From positions 1-40,487 of IMG/VR virus record IMGVR_UViG_3300046169_000059: a stretch of DNA of 40,487 nucleotides, one strand, 5' to 3'. The position numbers and the translations under genes were made by a program. Positions within the stretch are counted from its first letter, which is position 1. The number at the start of each line of letters is the position of its first letter. This document shows positions 38,813 to 40,487 of this stretch, piece by piece. The notes beneath the pieces are model-generated. The model saw nothing but the letters and a program-made list of their open reading frames with translations, was not told the DNA's origin and made no database searches. The stretch is from a virus.

Positions 38813-39892
38813 ATGAAGAAGCTATTAATTAATATTAGATATCTTCTAGCTCCAACCTTCATAGCAGCAGCCCTAGCAGGTGTACTAGCTGGTAATGGTT
38901 GGGAATGGGCAGGAGTAGCCCTACTAGGTTTAGGTATCATTGTAGACACCCTAGTTACAGCTAAGACTAAAGGTGCAGGTTTTGATGAAGATGGCAACAC
39001 TAATGGTGCTGCATGGTTTCAGAATGCCATAATGTACAGCATGTTTGGACTGTTTGTACTACTCCAACTAGCTCTAGGACTACAGGTCTTTGAGTATATG
39101 GCTGGTAATATTTCAGGTGTTAGCTTAATAGGAGCTACACTATCTACTGGTATTTTCCTAGGTATCGGTATTATCTACGGGCATGAACTAGCTCACACTA
39201 AGGGCTTTAGTTTTCTCATAGCTCGTTGGATGATGGCACTATCAGGTAAAGCACACTTCTGCTACGCCCATGTGTACAATCATCACTTAGAACTAGGACA
39301 TCAAGACGACCCTGCAACGTCCCCTAGAGGTCGTACTCTGTACCGTCACTACCCATTATCAGGTATTGGTCAGAGTAAGTTTCTGTTCTTAATGGAAAAG
39401 CAACGCTTAGAACGTCTAGGTAAGCCCTTCCTGAGCTTAGGTAACAGATGGATTAGCGGATACATGATGAGTCTTCCGACTATCTTTCTATTCTGGTTTG
39501 TAGGCGGGTTTGTAGGCTTAGGCGTTCTAGCTGCTATCTGGTTTATCTCTAACTTTGAGCTAGAGACTTTAAACTATTTAGAGCATTACGGTCTGTATCG
39601 TGAGAAAGGACAGCCAATTGACTACCGTCACTCATGGGATAACTCTACAGCTTTCTCTAGCTGGTTCTTTATTGAGATTGGTAGACAGGCTGACCACCAC
39701 GACAGAGGTGAAACACACTTCTGGGAGCTAGATGAAGTAGGTGCACCTAACTGTGGTAGAGGATACTTTACATTGTTTGCCTTGTGCCTAATGCCACCTA
39801 TCTGGTTTAACTACGTAAATGAGAAGTTAGCCGTATGGGACAATGAGATGGCATCAGAAGGTGAGTTGAAGATAGCTCAACAAGTTAAGTGA
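38813..39892 (+). CDS. alkB: AlkB-family integral-membrane di-iron hydroxylase (right copy)
   Basis: The protein is identical to that of the left copy (90-1169), although about 17 bases differ, all silent. Fifteen of these fall in a 97-bp stretch corresponding to 593-689 of the left copy. This copy keeps its full upstream region: boundary element at 38623, leader peptide, and TAAGGAG. Position after the terminase genes and a promoter-like element suggests late expression. Same family assignment and same reservations on substrate as the left copy. Confidence 0.85.
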   Translation: MKKLLINIRYLLAPTFIAAALAGVLAGNGWEWAGVALLGLGIIVDTLVTAKTKGAGFDEDGNTNGAAWFQNAIMYSMFGLFVLLQLALGLQVFEYMAGNISGVSLIGATLSTGIFLGIGIIYGHELAHTKGFSFLIARWMMALSGKAHFCYAHVYNHHLELGHQDDPATSPRGRTLYRHYPLSGIGQSKFLFLMEKQRLERLGKPFLSLGNRWISGYMMSLPTIFLFWFVGGFVGLGVLAAIWFISNFELETLNYLEHYGLYREKGQPIDYRHSWDNSTAFSSWFFIEIGRQADHHDRGETHFWELDEVGAPNCGRGYFTLFALCLMPPIWFNYVNEKLAVWDNEMASEGELKIAQQVK

Positions 39893-40074
39893 AGGTTGCA
39901 ATCATAATGGTAATCGTCTTGGGGTTAGATGGTCAGTTTGACACCAAGACTACCGTCCAAGACGAATGCCCAGACATGAACGCATTGGTAGAGCACTTAG
40001 AGATGATGAAGGAATCTAAGGCTATTAAGGACTTTGGTGCTGTGTGTATACCAGCCAATTTGAAGAACAAATAG
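39889..40074 (+). CDS. Small secreted-type protein (right copy, altered end)
   Basis: Copy of the 67-aa gene at 1166, with GTGA overlap. A deletion of one C (CCC to CC near 40053) shifts the frame, replacing the last 11 residues with NLKNK and ending at 61 aa. It then no longer reaches the next gene. Because the rest is unchanged, a homopolymer sequencing error is likely. Confidence 0.6.
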   Translation: MKVAIIMVIVLGLDGQFDTKTTVQDECPDMNALVEHLEMMKESKAIKDFGAVCIPANLKNK

Positions 40075-40090
40075 AAGGAATACCACTGTA

Positions 40091-40291
40091 ATGGATAGAA
40101 CAGAAATCAAAGAGGCTCTTATAAGCCATGCACAGGGACATATAGCAAAGCACAGACTAAATGTTGAGAACTATATGTCGAACTCTGTGGGCGTGTCGGA
40201 ACATCCAGACATTGTTGAGAGTATTGAGAAGGAACTAGCAATTATTTCAGAGTACCACGACCAAATCGAGATGCTTAAAAAGTACTTCTAA
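40091..40291 (+). CDS. Small hypothetical protein of the alkB operon (right copy)
   Basis: Copy of the 66-aa gene at 1369, with one amino-acid difference (Gly to Ala in ELxIISEY) and a few silent changes. The preceding gene reads into it only if the one-base deletion near 40053 is corrected, restoring the TAATG junction. Confidence 0.65.
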   Translation: MDRTEIKEALISHAQGHIAKHRLNVENYMSNSVGVSEHPDIVESIEKELAIISEYHDQIEMLKKYF

Positions 40292-40401
40292 ATTTCACCA
40301 AAAAATCTGAAAGGGTTATACGTAGTGTTGCCGCGTAGGTTACCCCCTATACCCTTGAGAATCATAACAATTGACGGCAGGGGGTAACTATACCCTCTAA
40401 T

Positions 40402-40467
40402 AGCCTCTACAAAGCTCTCAGAGCTCTCAGAAACAGCCTCTACAAAGCTCTCAGAGCTCTCAGAGTT
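40402..40467. repeat. 33-bp tandem repeat near right end
   Basis: The unit AGCCTCTACAAAGCTCTCAG onward starts at 40402 and again at 40435. Each contains AGCTCTCAG twice. It replaces the 50-bp-spaced repeat of the left copy, after which both copies resume a related TTTCTGTGTTTCTTTCTC-type tract. The window ends 20 bases later. Confidence 0.8.
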
Positions 40468-40487
40468 TCTGTGTTTCTTTCTCTTTT

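Larger units (their letters stand above)
38724..40403. repeat. Terminal repeat, right copy (alkB segment)
   Basis: Second copy of the segment at 1-1681, including the hydroxylase gene, two small genes and the following GGGGG/CCCCC hairpin region. This copy keeps its upstream context (38623-38723), which the left copy lacks because the window begins inside the leader ORF. After 40403 it runs into a 33-bp tandem repeat, where the left copy has a different, 50-bp-spaced repeat. Confidence 0.9.

Overview
The window is an essentially complete genome of a T7-like, short-tailed, strictly lytic phage (Autographiviridae type). All convincing genes lie on the + strand in T7 order. It carries a single-subunit RNA polymerase, a T7-type replisome (SSB, endonuclease I, primase-helicase, family A DNA polymerase, 5'-3' exonuclease) and a T7-type virion set (portal, scaffold, capsid, gp11, gp12, gp13 to gp16, fibre, terminases). 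No integrase, repressor, tRNA or CRISPR array was seen. The moderately AT-rich sequence, the class I ribonucleotide reductase and several small proteins resembling those of marine phages suggest an aquatic bacterial host. Fur-like boxes hint at a proteobacterium. The host itself cannot be named.

Layout: (1) 1-1681 and 38724-40403 are two non-identical copies of the same segment, so the unique unit is about 38.7 kb. The segment encodes an AlkB-family membrane di-iron hydroxylase plus two small coupled genes. This is an unusual cargo and probably an auxiliary metabolic module. (2) 1570-2990 is largely non-coding around one small gene. It is rich in AT hairpins, a duplicated cassette of about 115 bp, TACTATGG motifs, Fur-box-like palindromes and a sigma-54-like repeat, and is probably the left-end control or origin region. 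(3) 2079-6248 holds small early genes. (4) 6248-8673 encodes the phage RNA polymerase as two adjacent ORFs split at the N-terminal domain boundary. (5) 8736-14355 is DNA replication and nucleolysis. (6) 14366-17010 is the RNR pair nrdB-nrdA. (7) 17049-34506 is virion morphogenesis. (8) 34510-38370 is lysis (two holin candidates, an M15 peptidase) and packaging. (9) 38623-40487 is the alkB operon again, preceded by a promoter-like element.

The genes form one rightward programme. Early proteins and the split RNA polymerase would take over transcription. A 13-bp element (AACACCCCCTATT) sits just after the polymerase, after the RNR and after the terminase block, and may be the phage promoter or boundary signal that starts the replication, structural and alkB modules. 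A strong terminator follows the capsid gene, as in T7. Genes are tightly packed with TAATG and ATGA/GTGA junctions.

Quality caution: three places look like single-base homopolymer indels (gp11 at about 22187, the gene at 38358-38622 at about 38435, and the second copy of the 67-aa gene at about 40053). The RNA polymerase split therefore also needs confirmation from reads, although its junction looks like a genuine gene boundary.
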